A stretch of DNA of 64,000 nt, from the NCBI GenBank assembly GCA_004335635.1, contig QAXH01004823.1, forward strand, positions 421 through 64,420. Reading direction: 5' to 3'. Source of the DNA: Chloromonas sp. AAM2 (taxonomy: Eukaryota; Chlorophyta; Chlorophyceae; Chlamydomonadales; Chlamydomonadaceae). Below, piece by piece: positions 1 through 12,492 of the stretch; position 1 is the first letter of the stretch; each line of letters starts with the position of its first letter. A program made the position numbers and the translations under genes. The notes beneath the pieces are model-generated. The model was given only the letters and a program-made list of their open reading frames with translations. It was not told the DNA's origin and did not search any database.

Positions 1-80
1 GCCAGGCGCTCAGCAGCAGCCAACATCCCCATCCTAAGCAAAGCATGGGCATGGTGCCACCAAAAAACATGCACATGCAA

Positions 81-100
81 GGTTTAGGGTTAGGGTTAGG
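81..100 (+). repeat. short telomere-like TTTAGGG/TTAGGG run
   Basis: About three tandem units, one TTTAGGG followed by TTAGGG units. TTTAGGG is the plant and green-algal telomere repeat. The run is too short to be a chromosome end, and coding exons follow 200 bases later, so it is an interstitial motif or chance. Confidence 0.5.
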
Positions 101-304
101 ATACATGTGTTGTCACTTGTCAATTTGACTTGATTGCAAGACTGCTGATGCCTGCGCTTTAAATAAGATTTCAGTAAGTCTCAACCTGCTTAGTGAGCTG
201 TGGTCACCCCTGCTGACCCAACTGCATTTGTGGCCTTGGCGCATGTCATGTATCAAAGGGCGCTCGACGAATGATGTGTTTGCTTTCAACCCGGCGCTGT
301 TCAG

Positions 305-3300
305 GTTCTGAACCAGTTATTCACGGGTCCCCACGCGCTGCTCGACCCGCCCCGCCCTGCCTCCCTGTGCGAGCTGTGCCGCATGCTGGTGGCGTACAGC
401 ACCTGCTCGCTGTGGGCTCCGCTGTGCACCCAGTGGAACAAGGCGCTGCAGGTGCGGTGCACACCATCGCTCACTAATCAATTAACTCATCACTTCTGAG
501 CACTGCGCACATCGGTTGCACAATGCTGCACACACTGGTTGCACAGTGCTGCGCACATCGGTTGCACAATGCTGCACACACTGGTTGGTAAGCTCGTGAG
601 AGGGCGTGCAAGCAATTATTGCACGTGCAAGTGAGGGACCCAAGTGCTGTGGCTGGCTCTTGTGGCAGACCAACATGTTGATGGCAGGCAGCATGTGCTA
701 CAGACTGGGGTGGTATACCGGCAGACCGCTGTACTTTGCACACCTGACCTTACAGTGGCACATGGTTGTCAGTTCCGTGACAGTGTGCTACTTTGCATTC
801 CAACACACTTGATTTGTACTCATGGCTTTCCCACCTGTCTGTCTTGAGGATCACTGTAAGAGAATGTCAGGCTCATGGTCTTCTCTGTCTTTCCTGCAGT
901 TGTTGTTTGACATCTACAGCGTGCCCGCCTCCGAGCGGCTGCACTTTGTGTCCTTCATGGAGGGCCCGGTGGCGCGGGTGGTGCGCAAGCCCGTGCAGGT
1001 GGCGTTCATGATGGACCAACTGCAGGTGAGCGCCGTAATCCCACGCATGGCCTGGGGTGCTTGCAGCGGGTGACAGGGCTGAAGAGGCTACACCTGGGCT
1101 GAGCTGGTCACGGTCGGATGAAGAGCGGCGGATGTGCTCGCCACTGCATGGCCTCGGGTGGACTGACAGGGCCGAGGACAGTACAGCCGGGTCTGGTGCA
1201 GATGCTTGTGCTGGATTGCCTTGCCTCCTACCAGAGCTGTCTGGATGACCACTGGTGGTGAGAGGCGTGGCAGCTTCTGATTGAACCTCTGCTGTCTTGA
1301 CCTTTTGATGCCAATGCTTTGGGACAGTACGTTGTCTGACTTGCCGGTCTTAGGGACGAGCATATGTATGCTAGCATCCAAGTAAGCAGGTGGTGCTACT
1401 GCATCTGCAAGTGGGACATCTTGAGACGCTGGGTGATCTCAGCAGACGATGGATCACTGTGCCTCATGCTTTTGCGTGTGCAGGTGAATGTGGATATGGA
1501 TGTGGCCCTCAACACAGTCCACGATCTCTTTGCGCGCTGGGTCAAGGAGCTGCACAAGCGCAGCGAAAGAGGGTGGGTGTCAGCCGGGACCAGGAGCAAA
1601 CCGCTGTGGGCACTCACTTTTCTAGGTTGCTGGTTTCAACAGGCTCGTGTTGATTGCGGCACAGTTGCTTGCATAATCTATTTCTGCCCTTTAGTGAGCC
1701 TGGAGCGAGTCCGCAGTGCATGCATCCACGCCCTTTCAGTTCCCAGATATACCTCACTGCGAATTGCCTTGCCTAAGCCTCTGAGTTACGATTTGGAGGG
1801 CTGTGTGATGATGGCCATGATGAGCCTGGCCGCTGTGCTGTGTTTGCCTGCCCCGGTTGCCCCCCAGTGATGACAACGTGGCGGTGCCCACTGAGCCCTT
1901 AGCGGTGCAGCTGGAGGCGCTGCAGCTGTGGCATGGGGCCCTGGCCGCGCAGATGAGGATATTTAAGGCGCGCTTCCGGGCCGCCAGCTGTGGCCTGGTG
2001 GTGGCAGCGGACAAAGAGGTGTGTGGGGTAGTCAGGGGAGGCGGGCGAGTGAAGGGAAAGAGGGACAGGAGGAAAGGAGGAGCAGCACACGGGGCAGCAA
2101 GCACAAACGTGGAAATTGTTACAATGAAAGTTATTGTGCACTCGCTGATTGGTTTGTGGCTGTCCAGTTGTGGCTTGCTCCAGTGCGCGTGCATCCAGTG
2201 TGTGGCAGCATTGACAGCATTTGTTTCTAGTGCCATTGCTACTGCGTAGTGACGCCTCCGTCACGCAGATGTGCACTTGCCAGCCAGAGCGGATGCACAT
2301 GCATGCTCGCTTGTCACAGTGACGCATTGCTGTCCTGCCCAGGTGTTCCAATTCGGTGTGGAGAACCTGTCCTACGACGGGCCGCTGAGGATCAGGTGAG
2401 GAATGCATGTACATGCATCTCATAGACTTGGCACGACATGTGGTTAGCGTTTAGGTGCACTATGGCGGCTTGGCCTTTAGTTCAACTCGGTTTGCATGCC
2501 ATGCTACGCCATACTTAGTAACTGTCCGCAGCGTGTTGTGTGAGAGTGCCATGCCCTGGTGCTGTGTGGTTCTCAGAATGCCTCTTGACATTTTGCTGGA
2601 CAACGACCACTCGTTTGTGGTGGACGTCAAGCTGCCGGGGCGCGATGAGTACGTCAGCGGCATGACCACCATGCTGCAGGTGGGGTGTGGGCGGTTTGCT
2701 GTGATAGTGGGATACCTCGGGCAGAGGGTATGGTCAGACGACAGACACGAGTAAGGCAAGGCAGTGCAGTGAAGTGTGCGTGGCATGGTCTAGGATCACC
2801 ACACGCGTCACTTCTTAAATCGTATACGTATGCGTATACGCCGTCTCCCCTCTCCTGGACGGGGTAGAAACTGACAAAGTGCAACGTTGCGGTTTCCGTA
2901 CTTTGTCGCTGTTTTGGGCTTGCCTAGCCTACCGTATTTACGCTTTCCATGGTGAGCCACTTACAGGCAGTTTATGCTAGTTTCACGTCCAAAACCCAAA
3001 ACGGTCAAAACCGCCTGACTGTTCCTAAACCCCGGGATACAGGAGACGGCAAAGGTATCCGTATACGCATAGATATGCGGTGATTATGGCATGGTCTAGG
3101 TACAGGTCATTGAAAGGCGGGGTAGGGGGGCAAACCAGGCGGACACCAACAAGGTGAGACAGAGCAGTCGGCACAGTGTGTCTGGAGCAGCTGTGGTTGT
3201 CAAGGAAAAGAGCCATGGCTGCTGCAGCTCCTGTGAGGTTCTGCTGCTGTCAGTCTGGCTGCATACCTTCAGCATGCCTTGAACATCTTCAAACCCATCG

Positions 3301-5996
3301 TGCATTTGCCAGTTGAACTGCCAGTCGGACTGTTGCGCTTGCTGCTGCCTGTTCCTTCAGGAGATCATGGCGGGTTTGTCAGCGGTGCGAGATGCTCAGG
3401 ATGAGGCCTCTGCAGCCAATGGAGTGGGCAGTCCTAGTGGCACAGATGGCGGGGAGGAGGGCGGGAGGAGCCACTTCGCCTCGGGGGGGGGCGGGGGGGC
3501 GGTGCCGGTGGCGAGCCCGGACACAGCAGGTGCGGGGATTGGGCGGGCAAGGGCGGGTTGTGTGCACAGACAAGCACGCGCTGACCCAGGGGTTGGTCAT
3601 TGGATCAGAAATGCAAGGGACAGATGCTGCGATTGATCACAGAAGCAGCTGCCTACGAGGAGTAGAGAAAGATGTTCTCGGAGCTCTAGGAGAGTGTGAA
3701 AGCGTTTGGACGGCCAGAAAGGTTTCCGCCAGACTGCTGTGAGAATGTGTTCCTGTGTTGTGGTGTGTATGTGTTTGTGCAGTGTACCTGCAGCACTGGC
3801 AGGAGATGGTGGGCCGCACTGCTGACGATCTGTTGAGCCGGCATGGGCCCGCTGGGGCAAGGGACGGGAACGGGGACGATCGCAGCGAGGGCGGGCGGGA
3901 GGACGCGGGGCTGCGGGTTCCGGTGCTCACGAACCCCGTGGTGGGACAGGTGTCTATTCGCAAGTGAGTGGGACGGGTCCGTTGGATCTTGTTGCTGAAC
4001 GTGTGAGTGACATTGCTGCACGTCTATGGGTACGCATGGTTGGTCGACCGTCAATCAGTCTTGCAAGGGCCAGCGTAGTTCTGGGTAAGCCGGCACTGAG
4101 CAAGTGTACTCGTTTGGGATCTGATAGTTTGCAGCAGCGCCACCTCTGAGCAAGAAAGAAAATGAGGATGAGGCAGGCATGTTCTGGTATGCCAATCCTC
4201 ACACGTTTATGTGCACTGCATGTGATGCACAGGGCGTCGGTTTCTCTGCGGTTGGACGAGGAGCGCATGGCGGAGCTGCTGCAGGGGGCGGACAACATCC
4301 AACTGACCAACGCTGGGCTCCTGGGAACACTGCTGGGCTGCTATGGCGGTGAGCGGGGTGCTGAGGGACACGGGTGCAAGGGCTGGCGCAGGTCATTGGC
4401 TGCTCAGCGCTCATGGAAGCTGTTTTGGCTAGGAGTGTTCACCAAGATGGTGGCAAGATACCAAGAGCTGTCGCTTCGTTTGTTGGTTGGCAACGGTTCA
4501 TGCAGCCAATCTGGTGCCTGTGCATTTGATGTAGTGATTGACCTGGATGACAATCATCATGCATGTGTGCAGAGCTGTTCAGCACGTCTCTGGACGTGGG
4601 CTGGCGCCCCGACAATCGGCCCGACGTGTCCGAGGGCGCGACGCGACCTGCATGCATGCTCACGGTGAGAAGCGATGTGAAGCCTCTGTTGCTTGCACTT
4701 CTTTATGATGCTCATCGTTACTGTGCATCTGACACAGTGCCTGTGGCAATTCAAACGCCATCTTTTGGCAACGTACCTATCGCACAGCCGTCTGTTTGGT
4801 TGGTGTCTGTCACAGGAGGGGAGGGTCTCCAGCCCGTCCAACCTACAAGTGAAGGGGATTGCGACACACCCGGATAGGCGCTTGCCCCGGCGCACGTTGA
4901 CCACCCTGTTTTCCTTGTTCCCCTGTACAGGTTGCGAACAATGACATCACACGTGTGGCGGCCAGCCTCGAGTCACTCATCTTCGCCAGCACCGTGTCGC
5001 CCCGTCTGGCGGTCAGGTGAGGCGCCACCCGGTCAGAGGATCAAGGAGCTCAACCCGCCTCACAGGGGCTATCTCAGGGTTACGATGGTAGCTTGGACGG
5101 AAGTCACCGCCGGACATGCCTGTGCTGTGGTGTTCTCGGCAGTGGATGCCACAGGTCACAATCATCACAATGCCAGGGGTCACAGCGCCACCTCTCAAGC
5201 CCAATAGCTTCAAGTTACAGCAGTTTCGCCAGCCATGACTTTGCAAATGACATCTACAGTTTGACAGTTGAGCTTACTGCGTGTTGCCTGTACAGCTCTA
5301 ACTAGCCTGTCTGTGCTGTGGCGCACCAGGGTTCTGTCTTGCCTGAGAACTCTTACCTAATCTGTGGCTGTTTGTGTGGTCCACAGTGTCCTCAACGCAG
5401 TGGTTCACGGCATCATGCTAAGGTTCTATCCCCAGGGGTCATACCAAGTTCGCTTCTGGCAGCGTGCCTTCAAACACTTGCATGGTGAGTGGACAGCCAG
5501 TGCTGAGCAATCTGCAACGACCTTCAACGGCACGAGGGGGGCTTGAATGCTGCATCAGGTTGTGCTGATGCTGTAGTGTTGCATCGCAAGCCATGTGTGC
5601 TCAAAGACGACTCCAACGGCATGAGTCCTGTCTGAAAACACTGGGTCACCCCTACCCTACACAAGCCCACTTGTATGTGTTGGCTTACTGATGCTGTAGC
5701 CGCGTGCCGTGTTTGGCCTGGTGCCTTCAGAGTACCTCGGACGGGATGCTTTGGATGCCCTGGTGTGCCTGTCAGCGCGGCTGGAGTTGGCCAAACGGCC
5801 CATGGCCAATGCACTGCGACTCATACTGCAGGGCGACACACGCCCAGCGACAGCGGGTGGAGCAGGGTCGTCGGCAGGGGGAGCAAACCAGCAGCAGCAG
5901 CAGCAGCAGTACCCTGTGTACCTGCTGAATGAGATCAACCTGTTAACTCTGATGGATAGCGTTAAGCTGCTGTCCAGCACTGGACCGCAGGACTAG
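305..5996 (+). CDS. large multi-exon protein of unknown function, 5' end missing
   Basis: Supported exons: 305-451, 900-1025, 1484-1572, 1868-2018, 2343-2395, 2577-2679, 3361-3529, 3783-3963, 4233-4348, 4573-4664, 4931-5016, 5387-5484 and a last exon from about 5700 to the TAG at 5994-5996. Reading frame is continuous over all junctions except the last. There exon 5387-5484 ends in phase 1, but the final exon is open only in phase 0 after the acceptor at 5697-5699. A micro-exon or an unusual splice site is therefore missing from this model. The first exon starts at an acceptor, so the gene begins upstream of the window or in an unseen exon. The protein looks helical (for example LFDIYSVPASERLHFVSFME and GSYQVRFWQRAFKHLH). 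It has Gly/Ser/Asp-rich disordered inserts in the exons at 3361-3963 and a run of seven Gln near the C-terminus (about 5890-5910). No family was recognised. Candidates such as trafficking or HEAT-type scaffold proteins were considered but nothing matched well enough to name. Confidence 0.65.
504..588. repeat. two-copy 46-base tandem repeat in an intron
   Basis: A unit beginning TGCGCACATCGGTTGCACAA occurs at 504 and again at 550 with near-perfect identity. It lies in the intron after the first visible exon of the gene at 305-5996. Confidence 0.8.
2795..3084. mobile_element. MITE-like element inside an intron
   Basis: The segment begins ATCACC and ends GGTGAT. Further in, both ends carry matching inverted blocks: a GTATACGCC-GTCTCC block near 2835-2850 and GGAGACGGC with GTATCCGTATACGCAT near 3049-3071. 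It is flanked by an exact 14-base direct repeat, TGGCATGGTCTAGG, at 2781-2794 and 3087-3100, as expected of a target-site duplication. It lies in the intron between exons 2577-2679 and 3361-3529. It has no coding capacity, so it would be non-autonomous. A 14-base duplication is long for a DNA transposon, so the class is open. Confidence 0.65.
4815..4877 (+). repeat. dispersed repeat family R1, short copy in an intron
   Basis: Matches the start of the copies at 17571, 28316 and 36510: GAGGGGAGGG, then CCCGTCCAACCTACAAGTGA, then GGGATTGCGACACACCCGGA. It lies in the intron between exons 4573-4664 and 4931-5016. Confidence 0.8.
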
Positions 5997-6554
5997 CCAA
6001 CAGTTAACCCGTTTCGTGAGGCCCTTTTTGCAACCATGTGCATAAGTGTTTGCAAGTGCAAAAACAAAAAATGCTCAAAAGGATTGTCGGTGCGGGAAGC
6101 CCAGGCTACGGGATCACAGCATAGATTGGACCTGTGCCTATAGGGCTGCAGCACTGCAGGATGTGGCTTGCAGTAGGGCGTGCATGCTTATTGATTACCA
6201 ACTGCCGTTCCAGTTGCTATGCTAACATAAATCAATCCACGGAACGCAGGCAATCAGGCGCAGCAATTGATTAGCATGTGAGGGCAGTGGGGCAGGCCGG
6301 ATGTAGCAGACAGTGGGCATTAGACATGAGGGTGTTCAAGCAAGCATATCATTCTTCTTGTGGTTGACTCGACTTGGGTAGTTATCTGTCTAGTAGCAGG
6401 ACCAAAATCATTCATCCAAGAACTGTTTGCCACTGGCTGTTGTGCATTTTATTTTATGCCAGGGTCCAATTGACCAATCCTGGACTGGCACCCACCAGTG
6501 CTCTCGCTCGCCCTTCACTGTCGCAACATGACTGGCTAGTTTACACGGGCTGAT

Positions 6555-6639
6555 GCACTACAGGCGATCGTCAAAGCCAATGTAAAGTGGGTTTGATACC
6601 ACTCGGAACGATCTCCACAAGGACAGTTGTGTCTTGCCA
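6555..6639 (+). repeat. dispersed repeat family R2
   Basis: Begins GCACTACAGGCGATCGTCAA, continues TGTAAAGTGGGTTTGATACC and ACTCGGAACGAT, and ends CAGTTGTGTCTTGCCA. The same order of blocks is found at 35687-35830 (+), 24176-24262 (-), 24822-24950 (-) and, shorter, 18010-18066 (-). No protein is encoded. Confidence 0.85.
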
Positions 6640-6765
6640 AGTAGTTTGCAGGGCTAGTCAAAGAGTCCTTCAGCGTCAGCAAGTGTAAACTACCCTGAGT
6701 GTCACCAACCCTATAATTACGTCAACGTCCTCGACAAGGCGGCCTTCCACCTCACGAGTGTGGCA

Positions 6766-6837
6766 GTGTATATATATATATATATATACATATATATACA
6801 ATATATATACATATATATTCCACCTCAGGATGTGGCA

Positions 6838-6874
<37 letters not shown>

Positions 6875-6880
6875 TTTACA
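6766..6880. repeat. duplicated TA-microsatellite unit
   Basis: Long (TA)n tracts interrupted by ACA. The sequence CCACCTCA-GTGTGGCAGTGTATATA that precedes the first tract is repeated at about 6820-6845 before the second, so the block is a tandem duplication. The downstream edge TATTTACACCAGGGAA recurs at about 49641-49657. Confidence 0.8.
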
Positions 6881-7967
6881 CCAGGGAAATGCCAAAAGAA
6901 ACCAAAATGCCTAAAGGAACCCGGCTGTAGCGGAGTGCAAACGTGCAAGTGACTGTCAGGAATCACGGGTGAGCTAAAACTACACGCTGGCAGGGGCTGC
7001 ACATGTGCCCAAGGACAGCAGCTGGAGATAGTCCAGGAGACTGAGGATGGAGCAGTGGACGTGTTATGCTGTCAATGACAAGGCAGAAACAGTAACGCTT
7101 CTGTCTTTTCCTCGGCTGCGACATGACCATGACATGACGAATGCATCCGAACGCACCGGCATTGCACGATGGTAATTGGAGACTTGCGGCCAATTATCAG
7201 CCACAAGACACAAGTGCGCAGGGTTCTGGGGGGTTATGGTGATTGCAACTGGGCGACTCAGCCAACTGAGCCAACTTACGTTCTCTTCATACGCGGTGTT
7301 GGGCTCTTAGCCAGGCAACCAGGCAAGGTTGCAGAAGTTGACGGCAGCCGTTCATAAACAATTGTTGACAGACAAAACCGCAGTTCATGGCAGAGGCATA
7401 ACACCGCAGAGGCATAAGACATTGCGCATACACGCACGCCGCAGACGATCACCCAAAGCCTGGGCCCAAACGGTCCACCTTGATACCATCAAGGACGCTC
7501 ATCCAAACCAACAAGATCGATTTCAACCATGGTTGCAAACAAGTGCTGGTGCAGCATTTCATGACAAGAAATTGACTGCATCAATTAACTCCTGCACATG
7601 ATGGGATCATGGTACCAAATTGCCTGGACAACCACCACAAAGCATTCGCATCCCACATCAACTGTCCAGAGTGTCCTACATGCGACAACCGACACAAAGC
7701 ACTCACAATGTACATCAACTGTCTGCCGCATCCACCCAAACTGGCTAAGTTCTATTCGAACGTCTAGCAAACCCCTGCGTACTGCACAAGCTAAACCTGC
7801 ATACCATCGTCTAAGGACCTATCATCAGGACCTAAAAATACGTAAACAGTGCCCATCCCTACACAAACATGGACCGAACCAACACACATATCCTGCTCAG
7901 GCACAATCTGGTCACGTAACCTTCCTGTCGTCAGAACTGCCCCAGACAATCAAGCAAGTGCAGCTGT

Positions 7968-10900
7968 TTACTTCCAAAATGCAAGCATTGAGCCTCTGCC
8001 CTTTGGAGGCGGCTGCTGAATAATGTTCTGGTTGTCCTGATTGTCGATGTGACCTTCGTAGGGCGAGTCGGCCGTGTCGTTGGCGGGCAGGAGGGCGTAC
8101 TCGCCGGTCTTGTGCTGCATGCGCTTCATGTACCTGCAACACAACAAACACCATTTCTGTGATTCTGTGATTTCTTTGTCACCTAGATCAGATGATGGCA
8201 TGCACCTCACACCTGGCTCACTTAAACGCGGCTCGTGCAGCGGATGCCAGACAACCGGACGTTTGCGTGTGCCGCAATTCTGTGTCAAAACGGCACTCGG
8301 GCTAACCACAAGGTACAGCCAACTTCCCAAGGCAGTCTGCAAAGCATTCAAATGCTGCACAAATGCCACCTTGCTGGCTTTGGCCCCCTCCCGCTTCCCC
8401 AGTGCACCTGCTGCAGCCAAATTGTACCTCCTTCCTTGAACAGCTGGCTTTGCACACATGCCATTCTGCCGGCTGTGCCTTCTACCCGCACCACTAGTTC
8501 ACCTGCTGCGCAGCTCGCTGAGCGGGTGCTGCAGCCCAGGCTCCTCGAGCTCGTGACACAGGTCGTCCACATCATCCTGCGTGAGCAGCCCATCAGGGCT
8601 TAGGCGCGCCTTCTCTACGTACAAGTCCAACCTGTGCAATTGGCAGCAGAGCACCCACGCAAGGCGGACGAATGAGCATGCGACAAAACCAGAGCGAACA
8701 ACGGAATAAGCCTATCATAAATGAGACACAACCCGCACACCAATATCAACATGCCCTGCTTACGGCTCGAACACGCTCAAAGCAGTTCAACTCACACCCC
8801 AACTGCTCCTGAGTTGTGTAGCACACGGGCACAGGAGTGAAGATGCAAGTGTGACTTACTTTTCTAGGCCTGCGTAGCACACGCGCACGTTGCTGGCATG
8901 GTTGAGGTACTGATTGAGCCGATTGACGCCCTTAACAGACACGGATGACTTGTACAGCTGGTACAGCGCATACCTGCAACAACAGCACAACACACATGGC
9001 TGGGCACACGTCTCCACAAACACACCACCAGCTGGCATGGCTGGATTTCCACACGCCTGCTTCAGTGAGAAGGTAAGGTTCATGTGGTCACAAGACGCCG
9101 TGATTGATGCAGCCCTGGCATGACTCAAACCTATTGTTGTCAAGGTGCCTAACAGGCTGTTGGTGTGATGCGTGACGGCCGTCTGAGTGACCAAGGAAGG
9201 TTGGAAAGCACTCAACATACGAATCAATAAATGCATGGTGCTCGGTGTATAGCAGAGTCTGTGAGCCATTGTATGCTGCACAGCTGCATCATAGTGCTTG
9301 TGTGAGAAACGCGTCCGGCTAGAGCTGAGGCCGAGCATGGCCCGTGTGCGCACCTACCAGCCGGTGCCTGGCACTGCAATCATCTCTATGCCTACGGCCA
9401 CTGGGAGCAGCAGACCCGCAGCCGCCGCCTTCCCTGCAACCCAACATCACAACATGCAGACGACCATCACTACATGCAGGCCAGTAGCACGACATGCACA
9501 TACTGCCAGTAAATTCACCTGCGTGCCTGCCCCGGTCACAGCGACAACAAGCAGCTGCATCGGGTCCAACCACAGCAGTTGAAAAACCGCAGCAACCACA
9601 GCAGGCTGTTGATGTGCCACACTGATTACAAGAGGGGAGGTTTAAGAGGCTTAAGAGATGTGCCACACTGATCACATGACTGATGGCACGTGTGACCGAG
9701 GCCTGCTTGACAGGCCACATCACAATGCACACCTGTTGCCTTGACCAGAAATGTGGACGTCATCTTCTGCAGCTGTTCCTGCACTTCGCTGGGCATGACT
9801 GACGCCGGATGGTACACAATCACCTGCGCTGGCACGGTGGTGAAGAGGTGAAGAGAGCACCTCAGAGAGCAGCAGCAGTGCAGTGCATCATGTCAGTGCC
9901 AAGGCCTGGCTTGTCTGCATTGAATCAATCTGCATCTCAATGCCCAGTGCTGGTGTCGCCTGACTCTGTGGACGAGGAGCTCTGACGTGATATGATCACT
10001 GGTCTGCATGGAAAGACACAAAGACAAGGAGCTTTCGAACCAGACGCGTGCATGGTGCGGCAAACTAGGGCGCGTCCTCTGCATGCACCCTGCATGGACC
10101 ATGCACGCGCCACAGTGTTCTGCATGCCTGTGTTGCTCCAGACAGCCCTCTCTCACCCTGGTTGCCGCCTTGGGTATGTATCGCATGAGCCTTTCCTCTG
10201 CCGACATGTTCTCCATGACCGCCTGGCCATGCGTGTGGATCTTGCGTTGGAAGCTGCCCGGGTCCTTGTTGCCCATGTTGTTCCAGTAGGTGGTTACACT
10301 CTCAGATATCCGGGTAATGCCGGCGGACAGGCTGGCGGTCACACCTGAGCAATGACATAGCACAGACAATCCCTAAAACGATCTGGGATGTTCACTAAAG
10401 ACGACTTGGTAGTGCAATGGGCAATTCAAGTTGTTATCTAACTCCATTGGATTGCAGTCCATCGGATTGAGGTGTGGAGCATGGGATGTGAGCGCATGCG
10501 CAACAAAAAGCGCTGCTGCAAGGGCATGCATGTGCCGCACACTGGCGTGACGGCCGGCGGCATGCAGATGTTAGCCCACACTGGGTGGACTGACCAGGCG
10601 CTGTGTCAGGGCTTGCCGCTGTTGTTCATGCATGTTGACGGGCCAGGCCTCGTTGCGATCACCTCCCACCCGGCAGCCTGCTGCTCCAGGTGCAGCATGA
10701 TATGGTAACAAGTGGTTCACCATTAAGTGCGAAGAGCTGTGACGCAATCTTCCTGCTGTGATTGCAGTTCCTGCTGTGATTGCAGTGGATATTTGGGGGG
10801 TGCAAATATGCCTGCAAGGCCAACTGGTGTTTACTGTGTCTGTGTGCTTCAAACTGATGTCTGCGCAGTAGCAGCCAGTTCACACTGTAATCACACTGCG

Positions 10901-12110
10901 GTTGTTCACCTTTGGCCGGTGGCTTGGGTTCCTCCTGCCACCCGGCGATGGGCAAGAACACAAGCTTCTCGCGTGTGAGCGGAATGGCATAGATGAACAG
11001 CTCCCGCTGCTCGCCCCCGTCACCCACCCCCTCCTCCCCCCTGGGCACAGAGCTAGAGGAGGGGTCAGGCACTTCTGCACCCTGCGAGGCGGATAGCTCG
11101 GGCAGCGAGGGCGACTTGTTGTGCTGCACGCCGTGTGCCTGCGACGTCCTGGCAAACCTGCTCTTCCCTGGGCCTTCATCATCACTATGCAACTGCAACA
11201 AGTCACCTGTGCTGCTTGCACTGGTCTTACGCAGACCACTCGGCTGCGCTTCTACGGCTGCAGGTTGTGCGCGGGGTTGCTCTGTTGCATGTTGAGTGGC
11301 GACAATGGTTTCAAACATGTCCATGGCCCATGGATCGTCTAAGTGGTGGTTGGTCGGTTGGTTGGCGGTGCCTTGTACTGCTGCCTGTTGAGGGTCTGGG
11401 GCAGGGAGGCTGTCCTGCTGCCATAGATCGGCCAATGGATCTAGACCCAAGGGTCCATGGCTGCTGTCTGGGGCTAGCTGGGGGGTGGCACTTGCGTTGT
11501 TTTGCGAACGCGCGCTCCATGCCACCAGTTCATCAAAGGGGTCAATGAATCCTGAAAGGTGACACAGGCAGTTGTATGAGCCCGCGACAGAGTTACTCAT
11601 GTTTTCAGCACAATTGTTTGACGGATGGAAGGCTGGAATGCAACATCAAGAATGGCAGATCGTACATATGCACGATTGTGACTGACATTGTGGGATTCAC
11701 TATAACGCGCTTGATGGCACGTCCTGTTTGTGTCCGTTCTGGTGATACTGCCTTGGGCCCAATCACCTTTGTCATTCAGTTTGTGAGTGGGTTCTGACAT
11801 TGCATCCATGCTGCCAGGCACCAACTGGGTCAGAGTTTGGCTCCGGCCAGAAGAGGCAGCGGCACTACGACTGGCTTGCTGTGTAGGCTCGTCCAGGTCT
11901 ATCAAGTTAAGGTTGGGAGCACTTCCTGCATGCACGTGGGCAGACTGGTGCAGGTCGCATGTGTAAGGTGGTAGGGAAGCAGGCGGACAGCATGGCGTGC
12001 CAGGGGGACACCTCTGTCGTTACCCTGACAAAAAGCAGCCCACCTGTGCTTGTTGGATAGTTGAGCCCGGCCGCATTAATGCGCTGATATGTTGCTTTGG
12101 GCAAGGGCAT
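7968..12110 (-). CDS. Mit_KHE1-like protein (mitochondrial K+/H+ exchange-related)
   Basis: Ten exons, all phases consistent: 12110-12044, 11925-11767, 11551-10910, 10680-10582, 10344-10157, 9823-9733, 9433-9358, 8973-8860, 8631-8503 and 8133-7968. They encode 576 residues. The N-terminal half is Ser/Pro/Gln-rich and disordered, with acidic motifs such as LNLIDLDEP and GFIDPFDELV. The C-terminal half resembles the Mit_KHE1 family (PF10173). It has RISESVTTYWNNMGNKDPGS with a helix ending in YIPK, then VIVYHPASV, a hydrophobic stretch AAAAGLLLPVAVGIEMIAVP, and a C-terminal YALYQLYKSSVSVKGVNRLN segment. Members of this family are linked to mitochondrial K+/H+ exchange in yeast; the biochemical activity of algal members is not established. 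The donor of the fourth exon (10582) was chosen for phase and is the least certain junction. Family assignment is from remembered motifs. Confidence 0.7.
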
Positions 12111-12492
12111 CAGGCCTGCCAGCTGCAGAGAAGGCGCCTTCGAAACCTGCAGGATAGAGGCTAACTCACTGCACGCGTGTCGTCTTTGTCAAACTTCCTG
12201 GTGTAACAGAGGCTTCCAAGACGCAGTCTTGTGGAACTTTTAGGTAATCTGGACCTAAGAGTTTTGTCAACGTTCCCGGGATAAACCCTGGTGAAGCATG
12301 TGCCTCTCACGTCTCAGCTTATACGTGTGACGCCTGTGTGTGAGCGCCGGCAGTTGCCCACTGTTCCCCAGGCCACTGTGTGACACTGACACGACATGTG
12401 ACCAGTCGTTGCGTCCGTTACACATCTTCTGGCACGTCAGCACTTCACCACTCTGCACGGATTTCTCATCCGTCGTTGCCTCGTTGCTCAGT
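12111..12492. promoter_or_regulatory. divergent intergenic space
   Basis: 382 bases between the start codons of the minus-strand Mit_KHE1-like gene and the putative small plus-strand gene. It should contain the promoters of both. No specific box was identified. Confidence 0.4.

Larger units (their letters stand above)
5997..7967. other. intergenic region with repeats, no gene seen
   Basis: The space between the convergent ends of the genes at 305-5996 and 7968-12110. It holds a copy of repeat family R2 (6555-6639) and the TA-rich microsatellite (6766-6880). Short open frames here have no splice support or recognisable motif. Confidence 0.7.

Noticed and set aside
81..100. Chromosome end marked by telomere repeats
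   Set aside because: Only about three units, irregular, and followed by gene sequence. It could only be an interstitial remnant.
6758..6952. Tyr/Ile repeat proteins on both strands
   Set aside because: Translations of the TA microsatellite; no other coding sign.
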